From Lentilactobacillus kribbianus (GTDB lineage: Bacteria > Bacillota > Bacilli > Lactobacillales > Lactobacillaceae), in assembly GCF_013184075.1 (NCBI RefSeq), contig NZ_JABEQQ010000001.1:124001-188000 (forward strand): 64,000 nucleotides of DNA. The letters are read 5' to 3'. The notes beneath the pieces are model-generated. The model saw only the letters and a list, made by a program, of their open reading frames with translations. It ran no database searches and had not been told where the DNA came from. Shown piece after piece: positions 62,921 through 64,000 of this stretch; the stretch's first letter is position 1, and every line of letters begins with the position of its first letter. A program made the translations under genes and the position numbers.

Positions 62921-64000
62921 TTAAGCTTGTTTTTCAATTTTTTCCATGCCGTGCATATATGGTCGTAAGACCTCAGGTACTGTAACGCTACCATCTTCAT
63001 TTTGGTAGTTTTCCAAAATAGCTGCCACGGCTCGACCGACAGCTAAGCCAGATCCATTTAAGGTGTGCACAAATTGTAGCTTACCGTTTTCATCACGATA
63101 CTGCATGTGGGAACGACGAGCTTGAAAATCAGTTGTGTTAGAACAACTAGAAATCTCGCGGTAACGGTCTTGAGCTGGGAACCAAACTTCTAAATCATGA
63201 GTCATCGCTGCCGTAAAACTCATATCACTAGTAGTGAGCGTAATAACATGATATGGCAATCCTAGTAGTTCTAATAATTTACCGGCATGATCAGTCAATT
63301 CTTGCAAAGCTTGCCATGATTGATCAGGTTTGGTGATTTTGACCATTTCGACCTTATTAAATTGATGTAAACGAATCAGTCCCTTGGTATCTCGACCAGC
63401 ACTACCGGCTTCAGACCGAAAAGCTGGTGATAATGCCGTCATTGAAATAGGGAGTTGTTCTTCTGGAATAACTTCATTTCTGTAATAGTTAACCAATGGT
63501 ACTTCTGCAGTTGGAATTAAGGTTAAATCATCACCTTCAACTTGATAACCGGCCTTCGTTTCTAAAAACTTCGGAAATTGGCCAGTACCGTACATTGAAT
63601 CAGCATTTACCATATAAGGAGTAATCATTTCCCGATAACCAGCCGCCGAGTTCTGATCTAAGAAGAAATTATAAACGGCCCGTTCTAACAGTGCCCCATC
63701 GCCAACATAATATACAAAACGGCTCCCTGATACTTTAGCGGCACGTTCAAAGTTTAGGATTCCTAAATCTTCACCAATTTCCCAATGTTCCTTAGGTTTA
63801 AATTGTAGTTTAGTAACTTCGCCCACTTTTTTAACTTCTACGGCACCCTCTTCAGTTAAACTAACCGGTACTCCTTCAGCAGGTATATTAGGTAAATGAG
63901 CTGCCATGTTATTTTCTTTTTCATCCACCATTCGTAATTGTTCATCTAATTCCTTAATGTCCGCTCCCACTTGACGCATTGCGGCAATCGCTTCACTGGC
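62921..64000 (-). CDS. serS: Seryl-tRNA synthetase (N-terminus beyond window edge)
   Basis: 359 residues are visible; the frame stays open to the right edge, so about 70 N-terminal residues are missing. The end of the coiled-coil tRNA-binding arm ([18 protein letters not shown]) is followed by a class II core: motif 2 ([23 protein letters not shown]) and motif 3 ([17 protein letters not shown]). The SEISSCSN-type block reads [16 protein letters not shown]. It charges tRNA-Ser. Any upstream T-box would lie outside the window. Confidence 0.96.
   Translation of the reverse strand, partial: ASEAIAAMRQVGADIKELDEQLRMVDEKENNMAAHLPNIPAEGVPVSLTEEGAVEVKKVGEVTKLQFKPKEHWEIGEDLGILNFERAAKVSGSRFVYYVGDGALLERAVYNFFLDQNSAAGYREMITPYMVNADSMYGTGQFPKFLETKAGYQVEGDDLTLIPTAEVPLVNYYRNEVIPEEQLPISMTALSPAFRSEAGSAGRDTKGLIRLHQFNKVEMVKITKPDQSWQALQELTDHAGKLLELLGLPYHVITLTTSDMSFTAAMTHDLEVWFPAQDRYREISSCSNTTDFQARRSHMQYRDENGKLQFVHTLNGSGLAVGRAVAAILENYQNEDGSVTVPEVLRPYMHGMEKIEKQA

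Overview
The window is a low-G+C Gram-positive chromosome, almost certainly from the family Lactobacillaceae. The evidence is the gene order (pcrA-ligA-camS-gatCAB-dgkB-rlmCD, a full S10-spc-alpha ribosomal cluster running into ecfA1-ecfA2-ecfT-truA, str operon, rpoBC, clpC, ctsR), strong AGGAGG Shine-Dalgarno sites, TTGACA/TATAAT promoters, and tRNA genes without an encoded CCA end. The genus is not resolved. Nearly everything is on the minus strand. The exceptions are a DUF2187 gene, a three-gene sulfur operon and comC. No IS element, prophage or CRISPR array was seen, and no stretch over 300 bases lacks a gene.

Layout from left to right. 1-4276: SUF Fe-S assembly operon sufC-sufD-sufS-sufU-sufB, with sufB cut by the window edge. 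4392-9497: deoxynucleoside catabolism operon deoC-deoB-deoD-deoR-pdp, with a readable promoter, DeoR operator and cre-like site. 9516-10043: dps. 10182-21377: pcrA-ligA-camS-gatC-gatA-gatB-dgkB, then rlmCD. 21455-23958: a PurK-like ATP-grasp protein that has lost its metal ligands, then a glucosaminidase-xpt pair. 24043-26151: DUF2187 gene, then a marR-GNAT-B3/4 operon whose last gene is split by an in-frame stop. 26239-28670: rhodanese-rhodanese-cstR operon (persulfide sensing) facing a RclA/Har-type flavoprotein disulfide reductase gene.

28700-47229: rplM-rpsI with a structured leader and promoter; truA and the ECF transporter core; then the large ribosomal block from rpsJ (promoter at 47201-47229) to rplQ, including secY, adk, infA and rpoA. 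47270-50587: str operon rpsL-rpsG-fusA behind a structured leader. 50643-51302: comC. 51325-58848: rpoB-rpoC, whose leader carries an intrinsic-terminator-like hairpin. 58854-61893: ctsR-clpC with a CtsR box. 61913-62781: eight tRNA genes. 62877-64000: serS, missing its N-terminus.

Most of the window is housekeeping. The points worth following up are the RNA leaders before rpoB, rpsL, rpsJ and rplM, the degenerate PurK paralogue, the CstR operon with its operator beside har, the interrupted B3/4 gene, the tRNA-Thr with anticodon AGT, and RlmCD without its Fe-S cysteines. I found no clearly new multi-gene system.
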